DNA of 64,000 bases, taken from NCBI GenBank assembly GCA_964020155.1, contig OZ026563.1, forward strand, positions 593,824 through 657,823. Direction: 5' to 3'. The translations under genes were made by a program, and so were the position numbers. Every line of letters starts with the position of its first letter. Positions within the stretch are counted from its first letter, which is position 1. The notes under the pieces were generated by a model. It saw nothing but the letters and a program-made list of their open reading frames with translations, was not told the origin of the DNA and did no database searches. Positions 26,242 to 40,241 of this stretch are shown piece by piece. Origin of the DNA: Chondrilla cf. caribensis. Lineage: Eukaryota; Porifera; Demospongiae; Chondrillida; Chondrillidae.

Positions 26242-29033
26242 CTAGTAGTCGTAGTTGATGCAGAAATAATTGCGATCCAAATTGTAGATCATTTCGTCCA
26301 TCAGACCCTTCTCTTCCCTGCGACGTTCCTCTTCCATGTGTCGCTTTTGGTACATGCGACCATCTTCCAGGCATTTCTCACGTTCTTCAGTGGTCCTATC
26401 ACGCATCCTCTCGTCCATACGTCCCTCCAAACATCGCATTCTGTACCTGTCGTACTCATCAATATCGAAGGGCTTCAATCTATCAAACATTTCCCTAGGC
26501 TCAAGGGTGCTATTTACCCTTTCAAAGTCTCGAATCCAAATATTCTCTCGTCTCTTCATATATCTCGTATATCGGTCGATGCAGTCGAGAGTGTACATCT
26601 TGTCGTCACGATGGGTGAAATCCCTGTCATCTCCCATGCGGCCAGGCTTGGGTTGCATGTCTTTGTCCTTGAAGTCGAACCTCTCCCACCACTGCCATGT
26701 GCTGGGTTTGACACCACAGTTCCACTGGCCCTTTTCGATACAAACGGGAGCATGTCTGAAGTGGGTGACAGGGATGCATGCCGGAAGACGACGGTTATTT
26801 CTGTCCCTACACCACGAATAGAGATCCTTACTACAATGCTCGCTCTTGAAAACCTGAGCCTTGGTCCACGAGGCTTGGCAGTATTCTCTGATGTAGCCCT
26901 TTTCACAGATGTCCTCCACATCCTTGATGTGACTGTTGATTGTCATCCACCTTCTGGTGTAAGCATTACAGTGCTGTATTTTATCCACGATCATCCTATC
27001 AAAGCGCATATGACTGAAGGAGCTGTGCATCATACGGAAAGTTTCATGCCGTCCGGAAAACATAGTATTGTCACCAATACAGAACTCGAAGTGTATACGG
27101 GTGCTTCGTGTCCTCCATCTCCACTCCATGTTGTACAACTTACAGCTGTGGTACCATAGGATCTCGGAGGAACGGATGTTAATTATGTCGTTTATAAAGA
27201 CATTTGCCATGAACTTGACAAAGTCCCTGAACAACACGTTCTCCCACCTGTTCCATTTCCAAGCGCAGGAGATGAAGTACGTCTCCCTTACTGACGTGTC
27301 AGTGAACATGCACCTGTCGAATTTTGACTTATGCCATTCAACACCGCGGAATTCCACCTCATTGAATCTGGTCCGATCGAACCTGCAATCCCAGAACCTG
27401 ATGGAGGAGTGGAAGTAGCACAGCTGCCTCTCGTTCTTGTCGTAGAAGTCACAGCGCGTCGACATGCTATTCCCAGGCATGTAGGCATAGGCCGTACACC
27501 TGTCACCGTTCCTCACCCAGTCGATGATGGTCATTCCAAGTCTGATGTTCTTGCAGCCGATTTTCCCGACGTAGTAGCTGAGGAATTTGGTCTTCCCCCA
27601 GTAGTGGTTCGAGAACCAATTCTTAATGAAGGTTGTGTTGTAGACCTCGCCTTCTTCCCATCTCGAGTTTGTCCACGAGTTTTCACAGAAAATGCTGTTC
27701 ACGATGCGGGGACGCCTGATGATAATATGATCGTTATCACCGTTGCTGTGCCACTTACAATTCCTAAACTCAGAGTTGACGAAGAAGGGCCTGTCCCATG
27801 TGACGTTCATGAAGGTACAGTGGTAGAAGTGCATTTTCAACGGCATGTCCTTGGTCCAGGTGAAACGCACGTTCCTAAAGGTGACCCTCTTGAATTTCAC
27901 ATTGTAGAGGTGTACATCAGTCATGTTAACGTCCGTGAACATCATATTCCCGACGACAGTATTGTACATGTACCTCCTCTCGAAATTCTTGCTTCTCATT
28001 TCCATCCTACTGGTACGGATTTCATTGTAGAGGTCGTCATGATTTTCAGGTCTCACCACTGTAGAACAGAGCAATATTGATGGCAGTGTGTCAGTGGTGT
28101 TCATTTGGGAATTACTGGATGTAACTGCATACACGTAACTACTTGTGGTTGGAACATAGATGGCTAGCTTGCACAACATGCAAACATACATAAACATGTA
28201 CAGTTTTAACTGTTACATACACAAACATGCATAATTACATGCATAAACATGCACAGTGACATAAACATGCATAATTACATACATAAACATGCACGGATAT
28301 ATATATATGAACTTGCACAGTCACATTCGTAAACATGCAAGGCTACATGCATAAACATGCACACACATAGACACAAATATACAGGTACCGGAAACTCACC
28401 AAGGTGATTGATGTATCTCTGCTTGTTCACTGCAACGGTGTAGGTTCCACTGTGTTCGATTCCAACTTTTGCCATAACGAGACTTCCTTTGGAGGTAATT
28501 GTCCACCCCCCATAATACATTGGGATAGGCCTATCCTCATGGAACCATGTGCAGAGAGCTCGGTCGCCATAAGGACACTTGAAAACCACTTTTGTTCCCT
28601 CTTCCTTTTCATGGTACTCCTAAAATGCCAAGAAGACGAGAAGTGAAGGATCGAAGCACATGCACTCCAGGAGCTACTGCTGGAGTGTAGGGAGCAGTAC
28701 TAGGAACACACTGTACGTAGAGGGAGCAGCTACTGCTGGAGTGTAGGGAGCAGTACCAGGAACACACTGTACTTAGAGGGAACAGCTACTGCTGGAGTGT
28801 AGGGAGCAGTACCAGGAACACACTGTACGTAGAGGGAGCAGCTACTGCTGGAGTGTAGGGAGCAGTACTAGGAACACACTGTAGCAGAGAACACACACAT
28901 GCACACCCACCACTCGGCCATCCCTGTACTCCCTCATCCCAGTCTCATCACAGATCCTTCCAACAGTCTTGTTAGGCATTGTCTGGGCCTGAGCCAGGGT
29001 CACAACGACCAACGCAAACACCAAGGTCTTCAT
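26242..29033 (-). CDS. Gene B: secreted Ig-like plus pentapeptide-repeat protein, tandem copy 1
   Basis: Exons 29033-28911 (41 codons), 28619-28400, 28058-26242; 719 residues. Exon 1 gives a signal peptide (MKTLVFALVVVTLAQAQ) and a short mature start with CDETGMREYRDGRV. Exon 2 is an Ig-like domain (EEGTKVVFKCP, LCTWFHED, KGSLVMAK, HSGTYTVAV) of exactly the same 220-nt length and phase as in gene A. Exon 3 carries the repeats (HFYHCTF-MNVTW-DRPFF-VNSEF-RNCKW), the family core EVYNTTFIKNWF / NHYWGKTKF / GNSMSTRC / RFWDCRFDRTRF, then a charged Glu/Arg/Met-rich tail (MEEERRREEKG) ending CINYDY. Exon 1 donor taken as GTG/gtgggt because it gives phase 0. Function unknown; secretion and beta-helical fold are inference. 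Confidence 0.88.
28666..28885. repeat. 56-bp minisatellite in intron 1 of gene B
   Basis: About four units of the repeat seen in gene A intron 1, next to the Ig exon acceptor. Confidence 0.95.
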
Positions 29034-29175
29034 GATCAACAGTTCTCCTGGGTAGGGAAAGAGAAAAAATAAGGTCACCCGAATTCATTGGCAGGTTGCC
29101 ATTCCTGTGGAACTTACTTCCAACAAACTCAGAAGAATAACTGCAGCTGTTTGGTGGAGCACCAGCTGCTACCCA

Positions 29176-29183
29176 TATTTATA
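29176..29183 (-). promoter_or_regulatory. TATA box of gene B
   Basis: TATAAATA on the minus strand, about 143 bp upstream of the start codon. A non-coding exon ends TTGGAA/gtaagt at 29118 and rejoins at 29047 (acceptor ttccctacccag), as in gene A. Confidence 0.7.
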
Positions 29184-29944
29184 GGCACTGGTGTACCTGT
29201 GAATGGTATACTAACCACAACCATGACCAATCACCTGAGTCCACAGGAGTCAGCATTTTCAGCAGTACACTCCCACTAAAGGTCATCCTTAGTCAGCAAC
29301 ACGCCCACTGCCCTAAACTTGGTTATGGTCACCTCTTTCAACTTTAGATTGAGGGCTTGAATGAACCTACAGCTGTAGAGGTCAGTCTGTATGCCATGCA
29401 GGAAGATGTATACACGAGCAAATAACAACAGGATTGAAAGTCCATTGGTATAAACATCAATAGATATAAACATCAATAGATATAAACATCAATAGATATA
29501 AACATCAATAGATATAAACATCAACAGGCATAAAAATCAATACATAGGTATGTATTCATGGGTATAAATACCAATGGCGATATCAAAGGGTATAAACAAC
29601 AACAGAAATAAATTATACACTTGATAGTAAATATGTTATATAATTAATAATAGTTTGGGGTTAAACAGTGAGTGATAGCTATGTACAACTAACTCGTGCT
29701 CCTCCCACCCCCCCCCCCCCCCCCCAAATGTAGATAATTTTTATGGAATATGTGCACATTATCCAATAAAAAATATCGTGCAATATAATGTTTTTATTAA
29801 TTTCCTTTCTAAATCCTAATTTTACAATAAATGCCAAACAAGGAAACTTTTCTGTTGACCTGTGCATACACCAGGCAACCTTCCCTTTGATCCACCTATT
29901 AATCACTCATGCACCAGGATACGGGGCAACTTAGTAAGTACCCT

Positions 29945-30627
29945 GGCTAATACACACTCCTGGTTGATGAGTACACCTCACTCAGTCGCTAGCTCATGTA
30001 CACCATGTCAACCGGTACTGGTAGTAAGTACCTCTGATAAGAAGTACAGATTTAGTGTGCCCTTTAAAGTACTTACTAAGCAAGTTTGTCTGTACTCGTG
30101 TATTCGTTGTTTGCCACCCCACTATGGACCGAGCCTTACAGTGCCTGGGCTGGAATACTAGTCAGTGCATGTTGTCACATGCCATGTAACATGTTTAGTT
30201 CACATGCCATGTAACATGTTTAGTTCACATGCCATATCTCATGTGTTGCATGTGACTGCCCACACTCCCATTCTTCAGGATACATCTACTACGAAAACAT
30301 TCCCATACACATGAAGTATTGTGTGCTGTGTTGAAGGCTTCAACACTGTCAGAAAAGGTCAAGAAAATTAAGATAGCAGTTTGTAAACAATAAAGTAATG
30401 TAATTACACTTGCATGGCTGCCACATTAGCAGAATCAATTATAGGGTGAGCAGTACTTTGACCTTCACACTGGCCACAGAATCAATGTGGCATGTACACA
30501 CCCACACTCCACCTCCTGAACAAAGTGGTATATACACAACATGACTACACACCTCCACGCACACGCATGCAGACACACACACACACACACACACACAGCA
30601 CACATACACATGTGCACGTGCATGCAG

Positions 30628-30704
<77 letters not shown>

Positions 30705-31790
30705 ATCTTTCTTGAATTCAGAAGAGGCTGCCGGAATACTGCAGGCCACATACAGGTGTCATACGTAGCACAAACATTGAAACTTGAAACAAAGTTGTGA
30801 ACTACCACACTTGGCATGATCTCACCACACCATTATGTACACAGTACACAGGGTACATGTTCTTGTGATACTTCACCATCTCTATTATAGCCTGAAGGTG
30901 TCACAACGATCGACCTCTAGTGGAGGGTGTGTGTTTGGATTGAGTGAACAACAAAGCCCTCTCTACTTAATGGATGTTGGGCAGAGATAGCAACACACTA
31001 AGAGCATATGGACAGGTGTTATGTGTGTATGAATGTATGTATGTGTGTGCATGTGCGCACATGTGTGCAAGTGTATGCATGTGCACACACATGTATGTGT
31101 ATGCATGTTTGCATGGGGGTCAACATGGGCATGTACAAAATTGTATTGGTGTATCATGTGGTGAGTTACATAAGACATGTAATCGTGTATCAACTTCAAG
31201 TACAGTGTGCTCAATGTACATATATATACCATATGTTATACTGTATAAACAAAGCATAATAATGTCACTGATAGGACAGTGATTGGTTAATTGATGATTG
31301 GGTGTTAATTGATATCAATCAATTAATCCGAACTTTTGTCTCCCGACCAGACAGTTATCAGGTGGTGTTTTCTTAGCACCTGATTCCAATAAATTTTACA
31401 TGGGTAATCGATTGGATCAGTGTATTATGTTTTTCAAAATATAATGGGAAAATTAAAATATATTAGATTGTATTATGCACTTATGTCTGTATGTATGTAT
31501 GTATTATATAGTGGCAGTTGCATCAAAAGTGAGCAGGTATCACTGGATAGTAAGTACATAAGTATATACACATGTACACATGTGCATATGTGTACAATTA
31601 AATTGTGCTATAGACAGTCCAACTTGCTTAGTAAGTACCTCAAAGGTCACACTGAATCTGTACTTCTTATCAGAGGTACTTGCTACCAGTACTGGTTGAT
31701 ATGGTGTTCATGAGCTAGGGACTGAGTGAACCATATGTATTGAAAGAGGTATGTACTAACAAGGTGTGTGTACTAACCAGGAGTGTGTAC
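29945..31790. mobile_element. Inverted-arm element in unit 1 (probable non-autonomous DNA transposon)
   Basis: Two arms of about 145 bp in inverted orientation (about 29945-30092 and 31612-31760), sharing for example GGTACTTGCTACCAGTACTGG on the right against CCGGTACTGGTAGTAAGTAC on the left. About 1.5 kb lies between, with an (AC)n tract and no coding sequence I could recognise. Exact ends and target duplication were not resolved because a 17-bp repeat grows out of the right arm. Present in all three units, so it predates the duplications. Confidence 0.6.
30565..30702. repeat. (AC)n microsatellite of unit 1
   Basis: Within the inverted-arm element. The equivalent tract in unit 2 (37797-37912) is about 30 bp shorter; in unit 3 it is 45664-45715 plus imperfect flanks. 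Confidence 0.97.
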
Positions 31791-32310
31791 TAACCAGGAG
31801 TATGTACTAACAAGGAGTGTGTACTAACCAGGAGTGTGTACTAACCAGGAATGTGTACTAACCAGGAGTGTGTGCTAACCAGGAGTGTGTGCTAACCAGG
31901 AGTGTGTGCTAGCCAGGAGTGTGTGCTAACCAGGAGTGTGTGCTAAACAGGAGTGTGTACTAACAAGGAGTGTGTACTAACAAGGAGTGTGTGCTAACCA
32001 GTGGATGGAGCAGTGTGCCATGTGACAGCTGCATGTAGTGATGGGGAGGTGTGTCACGTCACAGCTGCATGTAGTGATGGGGAGGTGTGTCATGTGACAG
32101 CTGCATGTAGTGATGGGGAGGTGTGTCACGTCACAGCTGCATGTAGTGATGGGGAGGTGTGTCACGTCACTGCTGCATGTAGTGATGGGGAGGTCTGTCA
32201 TGTGACAGCTGCATGTAGTGATGGGGAGGTGTGTCATGTGACAGCTGCATGTAGTGATGGAGCAGTGTGCCATGTGACAGCTGCAAGTGATGGAGCAGTG
32301 TGCCATGTTC
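31745..32310. repeat. 17-bp and 36-bp minisatellites of unit 1
   Basis: About 31745-31998: about fifteen copies of ACTAACCAGGAGTGTGT. About 32004-32310: about eight copies of a 36-bp unit GTGATGGGGAGGTGTGTCAC... The 36-bp period is a multiple of three, so it makes open frames (VCHVTAACSDGE) that are not genes. Same arrays at 38950-39516 and, shorter, 46830-47030 and 47310-47465. Confidence 0.93.
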
Positions 32311-32896
32311 AGCTACACACAGTGATTGGCAGGCATGCGTCTGACCTGGTTTCACGCTACCACTTCACAAGAGTGCGGTGTTAGGGCACAAGGTCAAAGA
32401 GGCCTTACAAGTGCACTGAGGTGGTCATGTGCAGAGAGGTGGTTAGACCCTCGCCTTGCGCTGGTGCCTCACAAAGGAGAGGTGTGTACCAAGACAACCC
32501 TATCAAACGGCAACCTTACAAAATAATGCAGTGTCATCATGTAATTAGGAATTTATAGTGAGTCAAGGTGTTTGTATAATAAACACTATAACGCTGAAGC
32601 CAGGAATGTGCATCATCCAGTCACCCGCAATTGGCGCTCTGCTACACCCACCGCTGTAACCAGTGTTTACGGAGGCCCTCTGCCAAAAGTTCCCAAAAGA
32701 CAGTTAACCCGGTGAACCTTGCTGTGACTGTCAGATCCACTGTGAAACACTGCATCATGCATGTGCTCAGTAGGTAAATGTGTTGGTTAGCACATACGTA
32801 CACCATTCATGTGAAGTACAGATTTTGGAAAGAGGGTTGTTTGGCTAGGTGACATCTTAAGGATTAGTTGTGCAATACACAGTATAGTGTGTGCAG

Positions 32897-33035
32897 CTGT
32901 TGATATAGGGATTGTTATAATTCGACAGTCTTCTCATTCCGACGTGCTGCTCACTCCGACGGTGTTCTCACTCCATTCATCCCTACCTTGTTCTTTCCCT
33001 TTTTTTGCTTGTCATCCCTACATCCTTTTTCATTG
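32897..33035 (+). repeat. Dispersed repeat copy at the unit 1/2 junction
   Basis: Homologous to the RAPGEF1 intron copy. It directly precedes the AACAATAAAATG start of unit 2; another copy precedes unit 3. Confidence 0.85.
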
Positions 33036-33490
33036 TTTTAAACAATAAAATGACTATAATGCAAAAGCAATTAATTTTTATTAAACGTGTGTACGTGATA
33101 TGGCTGCACAAATTACCAGTAATCCTTTAGGTGATATATAGGCGGGAAATGAGCATTGATACAGTATTTATTACTTTATGATAGATATACAGTACTGGAT
33201 TAACATAATGATGTGATTTCAAATTGATTATAATATTGTGTAATATTATTACAGCACATATGCGAGATTTAGACTAGCACTCCTATGCCTGTATTGTAGT
33301 TGTTTGTATTGCACGCATCATGCAAACATCGGCATCATAGTAACGCAGTAATGATAATACAAGTTTTCACACATGAATAGTAGTCAGGAATACAGCAAAG
33401 GAGTAATATACTTCAATGGTATATAGAGAAAATCACTACAAGTTAATCCTACTTAAGTTGTTGGATATTCATCCTTTCTGGCAATTGCAC

Positions 33491-36283
33491 CTAGTAGTCG
33501 TAGTTGATGCAGAAATAATTGCGATCCAAATTGTAGATCATTTCGTCCATCAGACCCTTCTCTTCCCTGCGACGTTCCTCTTCCATGTGTCGCTTTTGGT
33601 ACATGCGACCATCTTCCAGGCATTTCTCACGTTCTTCAGTGGTCCTATCACGCATCCTCTCGTCCATACGTCCCTCCAAACATCGCATTCTGTACCTGTC
33701 GTACTCATCAATATCGAAGGGCTTCAATCTATCAAACATTTCCCTAGGCTCAAGGGTGCTATTTACCCTTTCAAAGTCTCGAATCCAAATATTCTCTCGT
33801 CTCTTCATATATCTCGTATATCGGTCGATGCAGTCGAGAGTGTACATCTTGTCGTCACGATGGGTGAAATCCCTGTCATCTCCCATGCGGCCAGGCTTGG
33901 GTTGCATGTCTTTGTCCTTGAAGTCGAACCTCTCCCACCACTGCCATGTGCTGGGTTTGACACCACAGTTCCACTGGCCCTTTTCGATACAAACGGGAGC
34001 ATGTCTGAAGTGGGTGACAGGGATGCATGCCGGAAGACGACGGTTATTTCTGTCCCTACACCACGAATAGAGATCCTTACTACAATGCTCGCTCTTGAAA
34101 ACCTGAGCCTTGGTCCACGAGGCTTGGCAGTATTCTCTGATGTAGCCCTTTTCACAGATGTCCTCCACATCCTTGATGTGACTGTTGATTGTCATCCACC
34201 TTCTGGTGTAAGCATTACAGTGCTGTATTTTATCCACGATCATCCTATCAAAGCGCATATGACTGAAGGAGCTGTGCATCATACGGAAAGTTTCATGCCG
34301 TCCGGAAAACATAGTATTGTCACCAATACAGAACTCGAAGTGTATACGGGTGCTTCGTGTCCTCCATCTCCACTCCATGTTGTACAACTTACAGCTGTGG
34401 TACCATAGGATCTCGGAGGAACGGATGTTAATTATGTCGTTTATAAAGACATTTGCCATGAACTTGACAAAGTCCCTGAACAACACGTTCTCCCACCTGT
34501 TCCATTTCCAAGCGCAGGAGATGAAGTACGTCTCCCTTACTGACGTGTCAGTGAACATGCACCTGTCGAATTTTGACTTATGCCATTCAACACCGCGGAA
34601 TTCCACCTCATTGAATCTGGTCCGATCGAACCTGCAATCCCAGAACCTGATGGAGGAGTGGAAGTAGCACAGCTGCCTCTCGTTCTTGTCGTAGAAGTCA
34701 CAGCGCGTCGACATGCTATTCCCAGGCATGTAGGCATAGGCCGTACACCTGTCACCGTTCCTCACCCAGTCGATGATGGTCATTCCAAGTCTGATGTTCT
34801 TGCAGCCGATTTTCCCGACGTAGTAGCTGAGGAATTTGGTCTTCCCCCAGTAGTGGTTCGAGAACCAATTCTTAATGAAGGTTGTGTTGTAGACCTCGCC
34901 TTCTTCCCATCTCGAGTTTGTCCACGAGTTTTCACAGAAAATGCTGTTCACGATGCGGGGACGCCTGATGATAATATGATCGTTATCACCGTTGCTGTGC
35001 CACTTACAATTCCTAAACTCAGAGTTGACGAAGAAGGGCCTGTCCCATGTGACGTTCATGAAGGTACAGTGGTAGAAGTGCATTTTCAACGGCATGTCTT
35101 TGGTCCAGGTGAAACGCACGTTCCTAAAGGTGACCCTCTTGAATTTCACATTGTAGAGGTGTACATCAGTCATGCTAACGTCCGTGAACATCATATTCCC
35201 GACGACAGTATTGTACATGTACCTCCTCTCGAAATTCTTGCTTCTCATTTCCATCCTACTGGTACGGATTTCATTGTAGAGGTCGTCATGATTTTCAGGT
35301 CTCACCACTGTAGAACAGAGCAATATTGATGGCAGTGTGTCAGTGGTGTTCAGTTGGGAATTACTGGATGTAACTGCATACACATAACTACTTGTGGTTG
35401 GAACACAGATGGCTAGCTTGCACAACATGCAAACATACATAAACATGTACAGTTTTAACTGTTACATACACAAACATGCATAATTACATGCATAAACATG
35501 CACAGTGACATAAACATGCATAATTACATACATAAACATGCACGGATATATATATATGAACTTGCACAGTTACATTCGTAAACATGCAAGGCTACATGCA
35601 TAAACATGCACACACATAGATACAAATATACAGGTACCGGAAACTCACCAAGGTGATTGATGTATCTCTGCTTGTTCACTGCAACGGTGTAGGTTCCACT
35701 GTGTTCGATTCCAACTTTTGCCATAACGAGACTTCCTTTGGAGGTAATTGTCCACCCCCCATAATACATTGGGATAGGCCTATCCTCATGGAACCATGTG
35801 CAGAGAGCTCGGTCGCCATAAGGACACTTGAAAACCACTTTTGTTCCCTCTTCCTTTTCATGGTACATCTAACAATACCAAGAAGACGAGAAGTGAAGGA
35901 TCGAAGCACATGCACTCCAGGAGCTACTGCTGGAGTGTAGGGAGCAGTACTAGGAACACACTGTACGTAGAGGGAGCAGCTACTGCTGGAGTGTAGGGAG
36001 CAGTACCAGGAACACACTGTACGTAGAGGGAACAGCTACTGCTGGAGTGTAGGGAGCAGTACCAGGAACACACTGTACGTAGAGGGAGCAGCTACTGCTG
36101 GAGTGTAGGGAGCAGTACTAGGAACACACTGTAGCAGAGAACACACACATGCACACCCACCACTCGGCCATCCCTGTACTCCCTCATCCCAGTCTCATCA
36201 CAGATCCTTCCAACAGTCTTGTTAGGCATTGTCTGGGCCTGAGCCAGGGTCACAACGACCAACGCAAACACCAAGGTCTTCAT
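33491..36283 (-). CDS. Gene C: secreted Ig-like plus pentapeptide-repeat protein, tandem copy 2
   Basis: Exons 36283-36161, 35868-35649, 35307-33491; 719 residues. Same architecture as gene B. By reading the translations, B and C differ at two residues: the first residue of exon 2 (Met in C, Glu in B; the acceptor region reads attgttag before ATG in C) and one Asn/Ser in exon 3 (FTDVNMTD in B, FTDVSMTD in C). The homologous intronic sequence and promoter are also almost identical. Either a very recent duplication, recent gene conversion, or an assembly artefact; different microsatellite and poly-C lengths argue for two real copies. Confidence 0.88.
35916..36135. repeat. 56-bp minisatellite in intron 1 of gene C
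   Basis: About four units, almost identical to those in gene B. Confidence 0.95.
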
Positions 36284-36425
36284 GATCAACAGTTCTCCTG
36301 GGTAGGGAAAGAGAAAAAATAAGGTCACCCGAATTCATTGGCAGGTTGCCATTCCTGTGGAACTTACTTCCAACAAACTCAGAAGAATAACTGCAGCTGT
36401 TTGGTGGAGCACCAGCTGCTACCCA

Positions 36426-36433
36426 TATTTATA
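36426..36433 (-). promoter_or_regulatory. TATA box of gene C
   Basis: TATAAATA on the minus strand in the same context as upstream of gene B, with the same gtaagt non-coding exon donor downstream. Confidence 0.7.
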
Positions 36434-37170
36434 GGCACTGGTGTACCTGTGAATGGTATACTAACCACAACCATGACCAATCACCTGAGTCCACAGGAGT
36501 CAGTATTTTCAGCAGTACACTCCCACTAAAGGTCATCCTTAGTCAGCAACACGCCCACTGCCCTAAACTTGGTTATGGTCACCTCTTTCAACTTTAGATT
36601 GAGGGCTTGAATGAACCTACAGCTGTAGAGGTCAGTCTGTATGCCATGCAGGAAGATGTATACACGAGCAAATAACAACAGGATTGAAAGTCCATTGGTA
36701 TAAACATCAATAGATATAAACATCAATAGATATAAACATCAATAGATATAAACATCAACAGGCATAAAAATCAATACATAGGTATGTATTCATGGGTATA
36801 AATACCAATGGCGATATCAAAGGGTATAAACAACAACAGAAATAAATTATACACTTGATAGTAAATATGTTATATAATTAATAATAGTTTGGGGTTAAAC
36901 AGTGAGTGATAGCTATGTACAACTAACTCGTGCTCCTCCCACCCCCCCACCCCAAATGTAGATAATTTTTATGGAATATGTGCACATTATCCAATAAAAA
37001 ATATCGTGCAATATAATGTTTTTATTAATTTCCTTTCTAAATCCTAATTTTACAATAAATGCCAAACAAGGAAACTTTTCTGTTGACCTGTGCATACACC
37101 AGGCAACCTTCCCTTTGATCCACCTATTAATCACTCATGCACCAGGATACGGGGCAACTTAGTAAGTACC

Positions 37171-37855
37171 CTGGCTAATACACACTCCTGGTTGATGAGT
37201 ACACCTCACTCAGTCGCTAGCTCATGTACACCATGTCAACCGGTACTGGTAGTAAGTACCTCTGATAAGAAGTACAGATTTAGTGTGCCCTTTAAAGTAC
37301 TTACTAAGCAAGTTTGTCTGTACTCGTGTATTCGTTGTTTGCCACCCCACTATGGACCGAGCCTTACAGTGCCTGGGCTGGAATACTAGTCAGTGCATGT
37401 TGTCACATGCCATGTAACATGTTTAGTTCACATGCCATGTAACATGTTTAGTTCACATGCCATATCTCATGTGTTGCATGTGACTGCCCACACTCCCATT
37501 CTTCAGGATACATCTACTACGAAAACATTCCCATACACATGAAGTATTGTGTGCTGTGTTGAAGGCTTCAACACTGTCAGAAAAGGTCAAGAAAATTAAG
37601 ATAGCAGTTTGTAAACAATAAAGTAATGTAATTACACTTGCATGGCTGCCACATTAGCAGAATCAATTATAGGGTGAGCAGTACTTTGACCTTCACACTG
37701 GCCACAGAATCAATGTGGCATGTACACACCCACACTCCACCTCCTGAACAAAGTGGTATATACACAACATGACTACACACCTCCACGCACACGCATGCAG
37801 ACACACACACACACACACACACACAGCACACATACACATGTGCACGTGCATGCAG

Positions 37856-37914
<59 letters not shown>

Positions 37915-38995
37915 ATCTTTCTTGAATTCAGAAGAGGCTGCCGGAATACTGCAGGCCACATACAGGTGTCATAGCACAAACATTGAAACTTGAAACAAAG
38001 TTGTGAACTACCACACTTGGCATGATCTCACCACACCATTATGTACACAGTACACAGGGTACATGTTCTTGTGATACTTCACCATCTCTATTATAGCCTG
38101 AAGGTGTCACAACGATCGACCTCTAGTGGAGGGTGTGTGTTTGGATTGAGTGAACAACAAAGCCCTCTCTACTTAATGGATGTTGGGCAGAGATAGCAAC
38201 ACACTAAGAGAATATGGACAGGTGTTATGTGTGTATGAATGTATGTATGTGTGTGCATGTGCGCACATGTGTGCAAGTGTATGCATGTGCACACACATGT
38301 ATGTGTATGCATGTTTGCATGGGGGTCAACATGGGCATGTACAAAATTGTATTGGTGTATCATGTGGTGAGTTACATAAGACATGTAATCGTGTATCAAC
38401 TTCAAGTACAGTGTGCTCAATGTAGGTGTATATACCATATGTTATACTGTATAAACAAAGCATAATAATGTCACTGATAGGACAGTGATTGGTTAATTGA
38501 TGATTGGGTGTTAATTGATATCAATCAATTAATCCGAACTTTTGTCTCCCGACCAGACAGTTATCAGGTGGTGTTTTCTTAGCACCTGATTCCAATAAAT
38601 TTTACATGGGTAATCGATTGGATCAGTGTATTATGTTTTTCAAAATATAATGGGAAAATTAAAATATATTAGATTGTATTATGCACTTATGTCTGTATGT
38701 ATGTATGTATTATATAGTGGCAGTTGCATCAAAAGTGAGCAGGTATCACTGGATAGTAAGTACATAAGTATATACACATGTACACATGTGCATATGTGTA
38801 CAATTAAATTGTGCTATAGACAGTCCAACTTGCTTAGTAAGTACCTCAAAGGTCACACTGAATCTGTACTTCTTATCAGAGGTACTTGCTACCAGTACTG
38901 GTTGATGTGGTGTTCATGAGCTAGGGACTGAGTGAACCATATGTATTGAAAGAGGTATGTACTAACAAGGTGTGTGTACTAACCAGGAGTGTGTA
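37171..38995. mobile_element. Inverted-arm element in unit 2
   Basis: Copy of the element of unit 1 at the equivalent place; arms near 37171-37320 and 38818-38990. Confidence 0.6.
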
Positions 38996-40101
38996 CTAAC
39001 CAGGAGTATGTACTAACAAGGAGTGTGTACTAACCAGGAGTGTGTACTAACCAGGAATGTGTACTAACCAGGAGTGTGTGCTAACCAGGAGTGTGTGCTA
39101 ACCAGGAGTGTGTGCTAGCCAGGAGTGTGTGCTAACCAGGAGTGTGTGCTAAACAGGAGTGTGTACTAACAAGGAGTGTGTACTAACAAGGAGTGTGTGC
39201 TAACCAGTGGATGGAGCAGTGTGCCATGTGACAGCTGCATGTAGTGATGGGGAGGTGTGTCACGTCACAGCTGCATGTAGTGATGGGGAGGTGTGTCATG
39301 TGACAGCTGCATGTAGTGATGGGGAGGTGTGTCACGTCACAGCTGCATGTAGTGATGGGGAGGTGTGTCACGTCACTGCTGCATGTAGTGATGGGGAGGT
39401 CTGTCATGTGACAGCTGCATGTAGTGATGGGGAGGTGTGTCATGTGACAGCTGCATGTAGTGATGGAGCAGTGTGCCATGTCACAGCTGCAAGTGATGGA
39501 GCAGTGTGCCATGTTCAGCTACACACAGTGATTGGCAGGCATGCGTCTGACCTGGTTTCACGCTACCACTTCACAAGAGTGCGGTGTTAGGGCACAAGGT
39601 CAAAGAGGCCTTACAAGTGCACTGAGGTGGTCATGTGCAGAGAGGTGGTTAGACCCTCGCCTTGCGCTGGTGCCTCACAAAGGAGAGGTGTGTACCAAGA
39701 CAACCCTATCAAACGGCAACCTTACAAAATAATGCAGTGTCATCATGTAATTAGGAATTTATAGTGAGTCAAGGTGTTTGTATAATAAACACTATAACGC
39801 TGAAGCCAGGAATGTGCATCATCCAGTCACCCGCAATTGGCGCCCTGCTACACCCACCGCTGTAACCAGTGTTTACGGAGGCCCTCTGCCAAAAGTTCCC
39901 AAAAGACAGTTAACCCGGTGAACCTTGCTGTGACTGTCAGACCCACTGTGAAACACTGCATCATGCATGTGCTCAGTAGGTAAATGTGTTGGTTAGCACA
40001 TACGTACACCATTCATGTGAAGTACAGATTTTGGGAAGAGGGTTGTTTGGCTAGGTGACATCTTATGGATTAGTTGTGCAATACACAGTATAGTGTGTGC
40101 A

Positions 40102-40241
40102 GCTGTTGATATAGGGATTGTTATAATTCGACAGTCTTCTCATTCCGACGTGCTGCTCACTCCGACGGTGTTCTCACTCCATTCATCCCTACCTTGTTCT
40201 TTCCCTTTTTTTGCTTGTCATCCCTACATCCTTTTTCATTG
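40102..40241 (+). repeat. Dispersed repeat copy at the unit 2/3 junction
   Basis: Same sequence as at the unit 1/2 junction. Absent at the start of unit 1 and the end of unit 3. Confidence 0.85.

Larger units (their letters stand above)
25792..33040. repeat. Tandem duplication unit 1 (gene B), 7,249 bp
   Basis: Begins AACAATAAAATGATTATAAT and recurs at 33041 and 40247 with AACAATAAAATGACTATAAT. Contains gene B, the inverted-arm element at 29.9-31.8 kb, a 17-bp and a 36-bp minisatellite and, at its right end, a ~135-bp dispersed repeat. Confidence 0.93.

Noticed and set aside
26167..27159. Long open frame (330 codons) antisense to gene B, repeated antisense to C and D; similar 249-252-codon frames antisense to A-D
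   Set aside because: They lie wholly inside the repeat exon on the opposite strand, match no known family, and follow from the biased codon use of the aromatic repeats.
32001..32384. 127-codon repeat frame (and copy at 39207)
   Set aside because: 36-bp minisatellite; same reason.
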